From Acidobacteriota bacterium (GTDB lineage Bacteria; Acidobacteriota; Blastocatellia; Pyrinomonadales; Pyrinomonadaceae): 64,000 nucleotides of DNA. Position numbers and translations under genes: made by a program. Below are positions 25,613 to 33,328 of this stretch, in pieces. The notes under the pieces were generated by a model that saw nothing but the letters and a program-made list of their open reading frames with translations, made no database searches and had not been told where the DNA came from. The stretch is taken from positions 2,304,001 through 2,368,000 of the forward strand of contig CP065003.1 in the NCBI GenBank assembly GCA_016700175.1, given 5' to 3'. The stretch's first letter is position 1, and the number at the start of each line of letters is the position of its first letter.

Positions 25613-25993
25613 CTATTTGGCTTCAGCCTTCTTGCCGGTGACTCCGGAGAAGGTCTTCTGGACGTTCTCGACCACATCTTCGCCAAAGTTCACGATCTCT
25701 TCGCGATACGGCAGGTCAAAACTGGCAGCCGATTCAATGACGCGCTCGCCGGTCGACGCAAACAGCTTGATCCAGTCCTGGCGAATCTCGGAGGCGGTGT
25801 CCCAGTAGTTCTTCGCGATCTTCAGGCCCTCGACGTTCGTGTCGTATCCGAGCTTGTAGAGTCCCTGCACGTAGCCCTCAGCCAACTCAGCCGTCTTGAC
25901 CGCGCTGTTCAAGGTAGCCTTGGCGCCAGTCTCCGTGAGCTCGACCGCCTTCTCGATCGTTTCGTTAGTTTTCGCTTTCGCTGCTTTTGCCAT
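25613..25993 (-). CDS. Phasin family protein
   Basis: The 126-residue product begins M-A-K-A-A-K-A-K and continues as one long amphipathic helix region with the phasin-type pattern: A-V-K-T-A-E-L-A-E-G-Y-V-Q-G, then W-D-T-A-S-E-I-R-Q-D-W-I-K-L-F, and a C-terminal K-K-A-E-A-K. Phasins coat polyhydroxyalkanoate granules in the cytoplasm and control their size. An AGGAGA sequence precedes the ATG. It is divergent from phaR across a 340-base gap with two palindromes, the classic layout in which PhaR represses phasin until granules form. No PHA synthase gene is in this window, so the granule polymer is inferred. Confidence 0.85.
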   Translation of the reverse strand: MAKAAKAKTNETIEKAVELTETGAKATLNSAVKTAELAEGYVQGLYKLGYDTNVEGLKIAKNYWDTASEIRQDWIKLFASTGERVIESAASFDLPYREEIVNFGEDVVENVQKTFSGVTGKKAEAK

Positions 25994-26104
25994 TGTCCTG
26001 TATCTCCTTCTTGGAAAAATTATTGCTAATGTGTTGTCGAAGCCCGTTTGATCTGCTGCCCGACGTCATTGACTATATTGTCCGAACGGAGCAATGTCAA
26101 GCAG

Positions 26105-26126
26105 ATATTTCGCATTTGCGAGATAT
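26105..26126. promoter_or_regulatory. Palindrome 1 in the phasin-phaR intergenic region, candidate PhaR operator
   Basis: ATATTTCGCA at 26105-26114 and TGCGAGATAT at 26117-26126 form an inverted repeat with one mismatch and a 2-base spacer. TGC/GCA half-sites are compatible with known PhaR operators. It lies between the divergent phasin and phaR genes. Confidence 0.5.
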
Positions 26127-26146
26127 TTGTTCCGATATCACTGTAA

Positions 26147-26164
26147 ATATTGTATTTACAATAT
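26147..26164. promoter_or_regulatory. Palindrome 2 in the phasin-phaR intergenic region
   Basis: ATATTGTA at 26147-26154 and TACAATAT at 26157-26164 are perfect inverted repeats with a 2-base spacer, flanked by GTAAA and GTTTAC. The surrounding A+T-rich sequence may include a -10 element. It could be a second regulator site or part of the promoter. Confidence 0.45.
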
Positions 26165-26333
26165 GTTTACGTTTTCGCAGTCGTGCAATAAAGAACTGGC
26201 TAACCTCGTTTCCAGCGCAAATGATCCCGAAATTCGGTTCGCATTCGCGAGAGGACTCTAAATGTATGTGTGCACGTACTTTAGAGCGTTCCAGTGGAAC
26301 AGGACGGCACTTTAATGCTACACTGCGAGACTA

Positions 26334-26810
26334 ATGGCGAAGAAGAAGACTGACGAACATTCGGACGCGATCGTTATCAAACGGCACGGGAACCGGCGGC
26401 TATACAACACCGAGACCAAGAGCTACGTGAACCTTGAGGAGCTGGCGGAGATCGTCCGCGATGGGCACGACGTAAAGGTCGTCGATTCGAAAACGAACGA
26501 GGACGTCACGAAAGCGGTCCTGATCCAGGTGATCCTCGAAGAGGAGAAGAAGGACAGCTCGGTGCTCCCGACCGACTTCCTCTTCCAGGTGCTGCGCTCC
26601 CGCGAGACCTCTATGCAGGACTTCTTCCGGAACCACCTTTCGGCGAGCTTCGAGGCTTATATGAAGACCAAGGAAGAGTTCGACAACCGGTTCCGAAGCA
26701 TCCTCGAGATGGCGATCTCGACGCCTCAGATGATGGAGAAGCTGATCCCGGGCGCGGAAGTGATGCGAGAAGTACTGAGCGGAAGCAAAGAGAAAGATAA
26801 TGAAGAGTAA
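26334..26810 (+). CDS. phaR: PhaR, polyhydroxyalkanoate synthesis repressor
   Basis: The 158-residue protein starts with the PHB-accumulation regulator DNA-binding domain: I-K-R-H-G-N-R-R-L-Y-N-T-E-T, then Y-V-N-L-E-E-L-A and V-V-D-S-K-T-N-E-D-V-T, about residues 13-75. The second conserved region follows near 80-115 (L-P-T-D-F-L-F-Q-V-L-R). The length is close to other PhaR proteins. PhaR binds both DNA and PHA granules and is released from the phasin promoter when polymer accumulates. Its divergent position to a phasin gene across a palindrome-rich gap supports this control. A REP array starts 3 bases after its stop. Confidence 0.93.
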   Translation: MAKKKTDEHSDAIVIKRHGNRRLYNTETKSYVNLEELAEIVRDGHDVKVVDSKTNEDVTKAVLIQVILEEEKKDSSVLPTDFLFQVLRSRETSMQDFFRNHLSASFEAYMKTKEEFDNRFRSILEMAISTPQMMEKLIPGAEVMREVLSGSKEKDNEE

Positions 26811-26812
26811 TC

Positions 26813-26965
26813 AGTACCCGGAGCGGTAGCGACGGGCCCAATCGGTACCCGGAGCGGTAGCGACGGGCTCAATCGGTACCCGGAGCGGTAGCGACGGGCT
26901 CAATCGGTACCCGGAGCAGTAGCGACGGGCTCAATCGGTACCCGGAGCAGTAGCGACGGGCATAA
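26813..26965. repeat. Five-copy 31-bp REP array upstream of the RAYT gene
   Basis: The unit GTACCCGGAGCGGTAGCGAC followed by GGGCTCAATCG recurs with an exact 31-base period; the GT of each copy is at 26814, 26845, 26876, 26907 and 26938. Copies 4 and 5 carry CAG instead of CGG. Each unit contains CCCG...CGGG able to form a small hairpin. The units are directly joined with no unique spacers. An inverted copy follows the transposase at 27529-27557, matching copy 1 over its full length. Confidence 0.92.
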
Positions 26966-26990
26966 TCAAAAAGGTCACCCTCACTGACCT

Positions 26991-27509
26991 ATGTACGAAA
27001 ACGAATTCAACACCACCGGATATCCCCTCGCACATCTGTTCACGTTCCGTTGTTACGGGACCTGGCTTCCAGGAGACTCCCGCGGGACGATAACCAAAGA
27101 TCACAACATCTACGGAACTCGATACCTTCCTCCCGACTGGAAACGAAGGAAGTTATCGGAGGACCTTATGTCACATGATCCGGTCAGACTGGACGGCCCA
27201 ATGCGCGCCGCGGTCGAAACAGCCATCCGTGAGACGTGTGAGATCCGCAAATGGGAGATCTTCGCGCTGAACGTCAGGACCAATCACGTCCATTGCGTGG
27301 CCTCGATCGGGGACCGTTCGCCGGACAAAGCGCTCTCCGCCCTCAAGGCCAATGCCACCCGCGCACTGAGAGAAGCGGGACTGTTGAAGAGCTCGCAGCC
27401 TGCCTGGGCCGCGAAAGGAAGCAAGAGATACCTGTGGAACGATGAAGCGGTGTTTCACGCGATCGAATACGTCGTCTCAGGACAGGGCGGGGAACTTCCA
27501 AAGTTCTAA
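26991..27509 (+). CDS. REP-associated tyrosine transposase (RAYT, IS200/Y1 HUH family)
   Basis: The 172-residue protein has the early G-T-W-L-P-G-D motif near residue 25 typical of RAYTs, and the HUH metal-binding motif N-H-V-H near residue 99. A Y in the A-I-E-Y-V-V segment near residue 161 is the candidate catalytic tyrosine. Size and motifs fit single-copy RAYTs rather than IS200 TnpA of mobile elements. It lies between a 5-copy REP array and one inverted REP, the arrangement expected when the enzyme acts on its own cognate repeats. It appears intact with an ATG at 26991. RAYTs nick and join REP hairpins as single strands and are thought to spread them; activity here is inferred. Confidence 0.9.
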   Translation: MYENEFNTTGYPLAHLFTFRCYGTWLPGDSRGTITKDHNIYGTRYLPPDWKRRKLSEDLMSHDPVRLDGPMRAAVETAIRETCEIRKWEIFALNVRTNHVHCVASIGDRSPDKALSALKANATRALREAGLLKSSQPAWAAKGSKRYLWNDEAVFHAIEYVVSGQGGELPKF

Positions 27510-27528
27510 ACTTCAGATCGAGCGAAGA

Positions 27529-27557
27529 GGGCCCGTCGCTACCGCTCCGGGTACTGA
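27529..27557 (-). repeat. Inverted REP copy downstream of the RAYT gene
   Basis: The minus strand reads TCAGTACCCGGAGCGGTAGC followed by GACGGGCCC, identical to the first unit of the upstream array. It begins 20 bases after the RAYT stop and is followed by ATTGGTCAATG, another dispersed repeat core. Confidence 0.92.
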
Positions 27558-27574
27558 TTCATTGGTCAATGATC

Positions 27575-29125
27575 TCACCGATTTCTCCCGTACTTCTCAT
27601 GGCTCGAGACCCAGTCGGATGAAGAGATCGCCGACGCCAACGAGATCTCGCCCGCAAGGACCACTCCCGCCACGATCTCCGCAAGCTTGTTCACTCCGCC
27701 TCTTCCATAGCAGCCGAGGACTTCCAGGCATTCCTTCTGCGTAGCCAGGGACGTTCCGCCGCCGTAGGTGGCCACGATCAGAGAAGGGATCGTGATCGAG
27801 ATGTAGAGGTCCTTTTCCGGAGTGATCTCCGTGTACACCACGCCCGCCGAAGATTCCGAAACGTTCGCGACGTCCTGTCCGGTCGCGATGAACATCGCCG
27901 TGATACCGTTCGCGGAATGCGCTCCGTTGTTGTTCGCGCCTGAGAGAAACGCGCCGACGTTCGCGACGCCCGAATGATATGTCAGGCTTTCCGGCTCGAC
28001 CCGCATATGCTCGATCAGAACGTTTCTCGGGACGGTCACTTCGGCCGTCACGCGCTTTCCGCGGGTGCGCATTATGTTCACCTGCGACGCCTTCTTGTCG
28101 GTGGCGAAGTTCGATTCAAGATAGAAGTGGCGGATCCCTTCGTAATTGTCGAGCACCCAACTGCAGGCGGCGAACGTCGCGCGTCCGACCATGTTCTGCC
28201 CCGCCGCGTCGCCGGTCGTGTAGTTGAATCGAAGATAGACGAACTTGTTCGCGGTGTACGGATCGATGTCCTTCAGCTTCGCCACGCTCGAAGTGGCTTC
28301 CGCCTCTTCCTTTATCTTCGGGAAGTTATCCAGCACCCACGACACGAACTTTCGTCCCGCGCGGGCATCGTCGAAGACGAAAACGGGCGCCCTTTGCATC
28401 GCGTCGCTGACGACCGTTGCCTTCACGCCGCCGGAGAGATTCAGCACCTTGATCCCGCGGTTGTACGAAGCTATCAAAGTGCCTTCCGATGTCGCGAGAG
28501 GGATCAGGAACTCGCCGTCCGCGAACTCGCCGTTGACCTTCAGTGGACCCGCGAAGCCGATCGGGACCTGCGCCACGCCTGTGAAATTCTCGCAGTTTCC
28601 CTCCGTGATATGCGGATCGAACGAGTACTTTGCGACGTGTTCAAGTTTTGCTCCGGTAAACTTCTCGACGAACTTCTGCCTTTCTCTTATGACTGATTCA
28701 GAATAATCGTCGTGGTCGTCCCTGGGGATTCGAACTTCCAGCTTTTCGACCGCGGCGATCGAATCCTCGACGTCGAACTTCAGCGATCCATAACCCTTGG
28801 CGCGAAACGCGAGCGATATCCTGTGCTTTCCCGGAGGCAGGTTCTTCGTCTCCGCGTGTACGTCAAACACCTTTCGAAGCGGCAGATCTATCGGGTTCTC
28901 AACAGTTACTTCAGCTGCTCCGACTACACGTCCGCCGCCGAGATCGAGTTTCACCTTGTCCGGAGGAACCTCTTCGCCGTTGATCTTTACCGATCTCAGT
29001 TCGGTGAACTCGACGTCGGTGAGACGGTTCTTTATCGAGAACCTCACGCCGGTCTCGGTGTTCTTCAGGCTGTTGTAGGTGTACAGCTGCCGCAGCAACA
29101 TCGATGGTATAGGTAGAAATGCCAT
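27575..29125 (-). CDS. Hydroxymethylglutaryl-CoA reductase with N-terminal extension
   Basis: The 516-residue protein catalyses (by family) NADPH-dependent reduction of HMG-CoA to mevalonate. Catalytic elements of the class I type are visible: E-N-F-T-G-V-A-Q-V-P-I-G-F-A-G-P-L near residue 182, the catalytic Glu in T-S-E-G-T-L near 213, Lys in D-K-K-A-S-Q-V-N near 345, Asp in G-Q-D-V-A-N near 413, and the C-terminal catalytic His in S-S-H-E-K-Y-G. The first ~140 residues are not part of the minimal reductase: they look like a beta-rich soluble domain (F-S-I-K-N-R-L-T-D and L-P-P-G-K-H-R-I-S-L) with no membrane segment. No other mevalonate gene is nearby. The start ATG has complement at 29123-29125. 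Confidence 0.9.
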   Translation of the reverse strand: MAFLPIPSMLLRQLYTYNSLKNTETGVRFSIKNRLTDVEFTELRSVKINGEEVPPDKVKLDLGGGRVVGAAEVTVENPIDLPLRKVFDVHAETKNLPPGKHRISLAFRAKGYGSLKFDVEDSIAAVEKLEVRIPRDDHDDYSESVIRERQKFVEKFTGAKLEHVAKYSFDPHITEGNCENFTGVAQVPIGFAGPLKVNGEFADGEFLIPLATSEGTLIASYNRGIKVLNLSGGVKATVVSDAMQRAPVFVFDDARAGRKFVSWVLDNFPKIKEEAEATSSVAKLKDIDPYTANKFVYLRFNYTTGDAAGQNMVGRATFAACSWVLDNYEGIRHFYLESNFATDKKASQVNIMRTRGKRVTAEVTVPRNVLIEHMRVEPESLTYHSGVANVGAFLSGANNNGAHSANGITAMFIATGQDVANVSESSAGVVYTEITPEKDLYISITIPSLIVATYGGGTSLATQKECLEVLGCYGRGGVNKLAEIVAGVVLAGEISLASAISSSDWVSSHEKYGRNR

Positions 29126-29261
29126 ACGGTTCGTCCTTTTCAGATCTGGTTCCTGAGCACGGAAATTCTACTTTGCATCGCCCGATTTTCAAATTCCTTC
29201 ATCGTGCATGAACCTATCCGCGCGCGATGCCGTAAGTAGCGGACAAGGAGCCTCCAAACCT

Positions 29262-30731
29262 ATGAAAAGCCCGAAAGCCCTTTCGGCCGCTTGCGCGGCG
29301 GTCGTTCTTTCTGTTCTTCCCGCAGCTTTCGCCCAAACCGGCCGGCCCGTGATGAAGATCGAACCCTACAAATTCGAGAACTCAAATGGCGAGGTTGTCG
29401 ACGCCGAGCTGGGACGTTTGAGTGTGGACGAGAACCGCACGAGCAAAAGCAGCCGAAAGATCGAGATCGCCTTCGTCCGGTTCAAGAGCACATCACCGAA
29501 CCCGGGCCCGCCGATCATATATCTTGCCGGAGGACCCGGCGGATCCGGGATCGGCGCCGCACGGGGCTCCAGGTTTCCCTTGTTTATGAAGATGAGGGAG
29601 TTCGGTGATGTCATCGCGCTCGATCAACGCGGAACAGGGATGTCCGAGCCCAATCTGGCGTGCCCCGGAAGGTTGGATCTTCCTGCGGACAAGCCGGGTG
29701 CGGCCGAACCTCTGCTCAGGACCGCGAACAGGCTCGCGCTCGAATGCGCCGAATTCTGGAAATCAAAGGGTGTAGACATTTCGGGATACAACACGCTCGA
29801 AAGCGCGGACGACATCGAGGACCTTCGAAAGGCGCTCGGCGCGGAAAAGGTCCGCCTGTGGGGGATCAGTTACGGAACGCACCTTGGGCTCGCCACGATC
29901 CGCAGACATCCGAAGAGCATCGACAGCGCGGTTCTCGCCGGCGTGGAAGCTATGGACGACACGCTCAAGCTCCCCGCGAACACCGACGCTTTGATCGAGA
30001 ACCTTTCGGCAAGGGTCAAGGCAGATCCCGGATTCGGGAAGCTGGTTCCGGATTTCGAAGCGCTGATGCGCAAGGTGCTCGGGAAATTGAGGAAGCAGCC
30101 CGTTACGGCAACCGTGAAGGACCGCGATTCCGGAGAAGTGACCACGGTCATTCTCGGCGAAATGGACGTTGCAATGCTGACCGCGCAGGCGTCGGGCGAT
30201 TCCACCGCACTCAGTCTTTTTCCGGCGCTCTTCCTGGGTATGGATTCCGGAAACTTTGGATTCATCGCGGAACAGATCCTGGATTTCCGCCGTCAGAGAG
30301 TTCCTTCGATGATGTCGATCGCGATGGACTGCGCTTCGGGGGCATCGCAAGAAAGGCTGGAGAAGATCCGGAAGCAGGAGAAAGACGCGTTGCTGGGCAG
30401 TGCGATAAACATTCCTTACCTGGAGATCTGCAAGGGGCTGCCAGTCAAAGACCTCGGTGACGACTTTCGAAAACCGGTCGTCTCGGACGTCCCGGTACTG
30501 TTCATCAGCGGAACGCTCGACGGCCGCACGCCTGTCAGTAATGCCAAGGCAGTGATTCCGGGATTCAGAAACTCTTCGCACCTGATAATCGACGGCGCGG
30601 CCCACAGCGACGATCTTTTTCTTTCCTCGCCGAAGATCGCGGAAACGATGAGCTCGTTCTTCGGCGGCAGGGACCTCCCCCGCGAAATCAGGATCGAATC
30701 GGCGGTTCCGTTCGCGTTTCGACAACCATGA
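29262..30731 (+). CDS. Secreted alpha/beta hydrolase, tripeptidyl-aminopeptidase/proline iminopeptidase-like
   Basis: The start at 29262 is preceded by AAGGAG and gives a signal peptide (K-A-L-S-A-A-C-A-A-V-V-L-S-V-L-P-A-A-F-A-Q), unlike the longer frame from 29208. The 489-residue product has the oxyanion segment Y-L-A-G-G-P-G-G-S-G near residue 85 and L-D-Q-R-G-T-G near 120. The nucleophile motif G-I-S-Y-G is near 205. The acidic residue is probably in S-G-T-L-D-G-R-T-P and the His in D-G-A-A-H-S-D near 450. This is the arrangement of the S33 peptidase family and TAP-like C-terminal domain. It is likely periplasmic or secreted and removes N-terminal peptides. The next gene starts 22 bases downstream. 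Confidence 0.85.
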   Translation: MKSPKALSAACAAVVLSVLPAAFAQTGRPVMKIEPYKFENSNGEVVDAELGRLSVDENRTSKSSRKIEIAFVRFKSTSPNPGPPIIYLAGGPGGSGIGAARGSRFPLFMKMREFGDVIALDQRGTGMSEPNLACPGRLDLPADKPGAAEPLLRTANRLALECAEFWKSKGVDISGYNTLESADDIEDLRKALGAEKVRLWGISYGTHLGLATIRRHPKSIDSAVLAGVEAMDDTLKLPANTDALIENLSARVKADPGFGKLVPDFEALMRKVLGKLRKQPVTATVKDRDSGEVTTVILGEMDVAMLTAQASGDSTALSLFPALFLGMDSGNFGFIAEQILDFRRQRVPSMMSIAMDCASGASQERLEKIRKQEKDALLGSAINIPYLEICKGLPVKDLGDDFRKPVVSDVPVLFISGTLDGRTPVSNAKAVIPGFRNSSHLIIDGAAHSDDLFLSSPKIAETMSSFFGGRDLPREIRIESAVPFAFRQP

Positions 30732-30753
30732 CCCGTCCCGTATAATCCTCGCT

Positions 30754-31785
30754 ATGAAACTCAGAAACTCATTCGCGGGAGCCGCGATGCTGATCGCGGC
30801 TTTTGCATCTTCCTTGTTCGCCCAGTGGAGCATCCTCGACGCCGGGACGGAAGCAAGCTTCCGAGGCCTCGACGTGGTGAGCGAAAAGGTCGTCTGGGCC
30901 TCGGGCACCGGCGGGACCGTGATCCGCACGACCGACGGAGGCGAAACCTGGAAGATCTTCAGGGTCCAGGGAGCGGAAAATCTCGATTTTCGCGACATAG
31001 AGGCGTTCGACGAAAAGACCGCTTACGTGCTCAGCATCGGAAACGGCGCCAATTCGAGGATCTACAAGACTACTGACGGCGGCGAGAGCTGGAAGCTTCA
31101 GTTCAAGAACGAGATAGAGGAAGCCTTCTTCGATTCCATCGCCTTCTGGGACAAGAAGCACGGCATCGCGCAAAGCGATCCTGTCGGAGAAAAGTACGTC
31201 TTCTACATTACCGAGGACGGAGAGACCTGGAAACGCCTTCCCGAATCGTGGGCGCCGTCGGCGAAAGCGGGGGAGGCGGCATTCGCGGCAAGTGGGACCT
31301 GCGTGATCACCGAAGGAAAACACGGCCTGTTCCTGATCACGGGCGGCACCGACGCTAGAGTGCTCTATTCGCCGGACAAAGGTAAGACCTGGGCTTCGTC
31401 GAGCGCGCCAATGGTCCACGGCGGCGACGGAACCGGGATCTTTGGTATTGCGATCCGTGGAAATCGCGGGGTGATCGTCGGAGGCGATTACACAAAACCG
31501 GAAGCCGATAACGGAAACATCGCTTACTCCTCGGACGGCGGCAAGACCTGGAAAACAAAGCTCAAGGCAAATCCTTTCGGATACCGCTCCGGCGTCACTT
31601 TCGTCACGGACGAAATAGTGGTCATCGTCGGTTCGGGAGGCTCGGACGTATCGGAAGACGGTGGCGAATCGTGGCGCAACATCGACGGAGGCAACTGGAA
31701 TGCGGTCGATTCAAAGGGCAAAAAAGCAGTCTTCGCCGTCGGGCCGGGCGGAAGGGTAGCCAGGTACGAGTTTGGTCACCGCTGA
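30754..31785 (+). CDS. Secreted YCF48/sialidase-like beta-propeller protein
   Basis: The 343-residue product starts with a signal peptide (M-L-I-A-A-F-A-S-S-L-F-A-Q) and then contains repeated BNR/YCF48 motifs: T-T-D-G-G-E-T-W, T-T-D-G-G-E-S-W, T-E-D-G-E-T-W, S-P-D-K-G-K-T-W, S-S-D-G-G-K-T-W and S-E-D-G-G-E-S-W. These are the Asp-box corners of a six- or seven-bladed propeller. In cyanobacteria YCF48 assists photosystem assembly; in other bacteria such proteins are of unknown function. The catalytic Arg triad of true sialidases is not evident. It follows the hydrolase by 22 bases and precedes a small membrane protein by 9 bases, so the three probably form an operon. Confidence 0.8.
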   Translation: MKLRNSFAGAAMLIAAFASSLFAQWSILDAGTEASFRGLDVVSEKVVWASGTGGTVIRTTDGGETWKIFRVQGAENLDFRDIEAFDEKTAYVLSIGNGANSRIYKTTDGGESWKLQFKNEIEEAFFDSIAFWDKKHGIAQSDPVGEKYVFYITEDGETWKRLPESWAPSAKAGEAAFAASGTCVITEGKHGLFLITGGTDARVLYSPDKGKTWASSSAPMVHGGDGTGIFGIAIRGNRGVIVGGDYTKPEADNGNIAYSSDGGKTWKTKLKANPFGYRSGVTFVTDEIVVIVGSGGSDVSEDGGESWRNIDGGNWNAVDSKGKKAVFAVGPGGRVARYEFGHR

Positions 31786-31794
31786 TCGGCCGCG

Positions 31795-32040
31795 ATGGAT
31801 TTCACCGTTTTCGATCTGATAGGCGCCGTAGGCGTGGCGATCATCATCGCCACCTATCTTTTGCTCCAGAGCGGAAAGATGGACCCGCGTCGCGCCCTGT
31901 ATTCGGTGTTCAATGCACTGGGCGCTTCGATGATCCTCCTTTCGCTGGTCTTCGATTTCAACCTCGCGGCATTTATCGTAGAATTCTTCTGGCTTCTGAT
32001 AAGTATCTACGGGATTGTCAGAAGCAGGTTTAGCCACTAA
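31795..32040 (+). CDS. Small membrane protein, CBU_0592-like
   Basis: The 81-residue product has three hydrophobic segments: L-I-G-A-V-G-V-A-I-I-I-A-T-Y-L-L near residues 8-23, L-G-A-S-M-I-L-L-S-L-V near 41-51, and F-I-V-E-F-F-W-L-L-I-S-I near 60-72. The pattern of a conserved W/E in the third helix and the G-A-x-x-M-I-L centre match the CBU_0592 family. The function of this family is unknown. It starts 9 bases after the YCF48-like gene and is probably cotranscribed with it. The following 149 bases contain only short direct repeats of the form TTTCACGAATTTCACTAA and ATCCGCGTGATCCGCG, and no gene. Confidence 0.72.
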   Translation: MDFTVFDLIGAVGVAIIIATYLLLQSGKMDPRRALYSVFNALGASMILLSLVFDFNLAAFIVEFFWLLISIYGIVRSRFSH

Positions 32041-32189
32041 TTTCACGAATTTCACTAATTTGCCGTTTCTGCCTAGTCAGGAAAACAGAAAGGAAGCGAT
32101 TTCGCTATTTTGGCTCCCTGATTCGTGCAATTCGTGAAATCCGTGGCTGTTTTTCATCCGTGAGATCCGCGTGATCCGCGGCAGCAACA

Positions 32190-33236
32190 ATGGACGCACC
32201 AAAAAAACCTCTTTCCTGCACCAGCGAGACTTCTCTCTCGAATGATCAGCTCGCCGAGCTCTACCGGTTCCTCAAACTCACGAGGATGTTCGACGAGAAG
32301 ACGGTCCGTTTGAAAAAGCAGGGAAAGCTCACCGGCGGCGTGTTCACCTCGCTCGGCCAGGAAGCGACAGCGGTCGGGACCGCTTACGCGCTTGAGGAAA
32401 AGGACTTCATCGCGCCTCTCATCCGGGATATAGGCGCTTGTTTCGTAAAGGGCATCGAGCCCCGCGAGATCTTCCTTCAGTATTTTGGCCGCGGGACCGC
32501 GCCCTCACGCGCGACCGACGTCCAGTTTCATTTCGCGGATCTTGAGAAAGGCTTCGTAGGCCCGATCTCTCACCTCGGCGATATGATCCCCGTGATGAAC
32601 GGGATCCTGCTCGCATCGCGTATGCGCGGCGAGAACCGGGTCGCCGCTGCCTACCTGGGCGAAGGCGCGACCTCTACGGGCACCTTCCACGAAGGGGTCA
32701 ATTTCGCCGCCGTCCAGAAGCTCCCTTTGATCACGATCATCGAGAACAACGGCTACGCTTATTCGACTCCGACGAAGTTCCAGTGCGCCGCCGAAGCGTT
32801 CGTCGACAAGGCGCTCGGATACGGGATCAAGGGAATTAAAGTCGACGGCAACGACATCATCGCTTGTTACGAAGCTATGAAGGAAGCGGTCGCGCACGCC
32901 CGGGGCGGAGGCGGAAGCGTTCTGATCGAGGCGATGACTTACCGCCGCAAGGGCCACGCAGAACACGACAACCAGGCTTACGTTCCCGAGGGCGAGATCG
33001 AATGGTGGGCGGAGCACAACGATCCGGTGACGAGATTTGAACGGTACCTGAAGGACAACGAATTCCTCAGTGGATCCGATATGGAAGCGATCGCGGAAGA
33101 GATCCGCGTATATCTGGACAAAGAGTCGGAAGCCGCGGAATCCGAGCCGCTTCCGGAACCTCTCGACGCCGCCCGCGACGTGTTCGACAATTCGGTCGTT
33201 CCTCCCGCATTCAGAAAAAAAGTCCTGGAAAGGTAG
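32190..33236 (+). CDS. pdhA: Pyruvate/2-oxoacid dehydrogenase E1 component, alpha subunit
   Basis: The 348-residue product is the thiamine-diphosphate-binding subunit. The ThDP/Mg motif is visible as Y-L-G-E-G-A-T-S-T-G-T-F-H-E-G-V-N-F-A-A near residues 152-171, followed by I-E-N-N-G-Y-A-Y-S-T-P. The T-Y-R-R-K-G-H-A-E-H-D phosphorylation-loop-like segment is near 252. The alpha subunit uses E1beta, which is encoded about 2.7 kb downstream rather than next to it; in between are a Ca/Na antiporter, NhaA and a small soluble protein. The opening L-F-R/L-K-L-T-R-M-F-D-E-K pattern fits a branched-chain or pyruvate-type E1. Pyruvate is the likelier substrate but is not proven. A hairpin follows the stop. 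Confidence 0.9.
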   Translation: MDAPKKPLSCTSETSLSNDQLAELYRFLKLTRMFDEKTVRLKKQGKLTGGVFTSLGQEATAVGTAYALEEKDFIAPLIRDIGACFVKGIEPREIFLQYFGRGTAPSRATDVQFHFADLEKGFVGPISHLGDMIPVMNGILLASRMRGENRVAAAYLGEGATSTGTFHEGVNFAAVQKLPLITIIENNGYAYSTPTKFQCAAEAFVDKALGYGIKGIKVDGNDIIACYEAMKEAVAHARGGGGSVLIEAMTYRRKGHAEHDNQAYVPEGEIEWWAEHNDPVTRFERYLKDNEFLSGSDMEAIAEEIRVYLDKESEAAESEPLPEPLDAARDVFDNSVVPPAFRKKVLER

Positions 33237-33253
33237 AATAAGAATATCCAGCA

Positions 33254-33289
33254 GGCGAAGCCGGAGGTATACGCGCTTCCGGCTTCGCC
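33254..33289 (+). terminator. Hairpin after pdhA, possible terminator
   Basis: GGCGAAGCCGGA at 33254-33265 pairs perfectly with TCCGGCTTCGCC at 33278-33289 around a 12-base loop. Only a short GAATTTT follows, so termination may be weak. It separates pdhA from the antiporter genes. Confidence 0.5.
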
Positions 33290-33328
33290 GAATTTTGTGA
33301 CAAGGGGGATCGTCTTCCGGGGCTTCTG

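Noticed and set aside
26813..26965. CRISPR-like array of five equal 31-bp repeats
   Set aside because: The units are directly joined with no unique spacers, no cas genes are near, and the same unit lies inverted after a RAYT gene. It is a REP array.
29763..30998. 411-residue open frame on the minus strand over the hydrolase
   Set aside because: It lies opposite the alpha/beta hydrolase, which has all catalytic motifs and a signal peptide. The minus frame is high-GC shadow coding with no motif.
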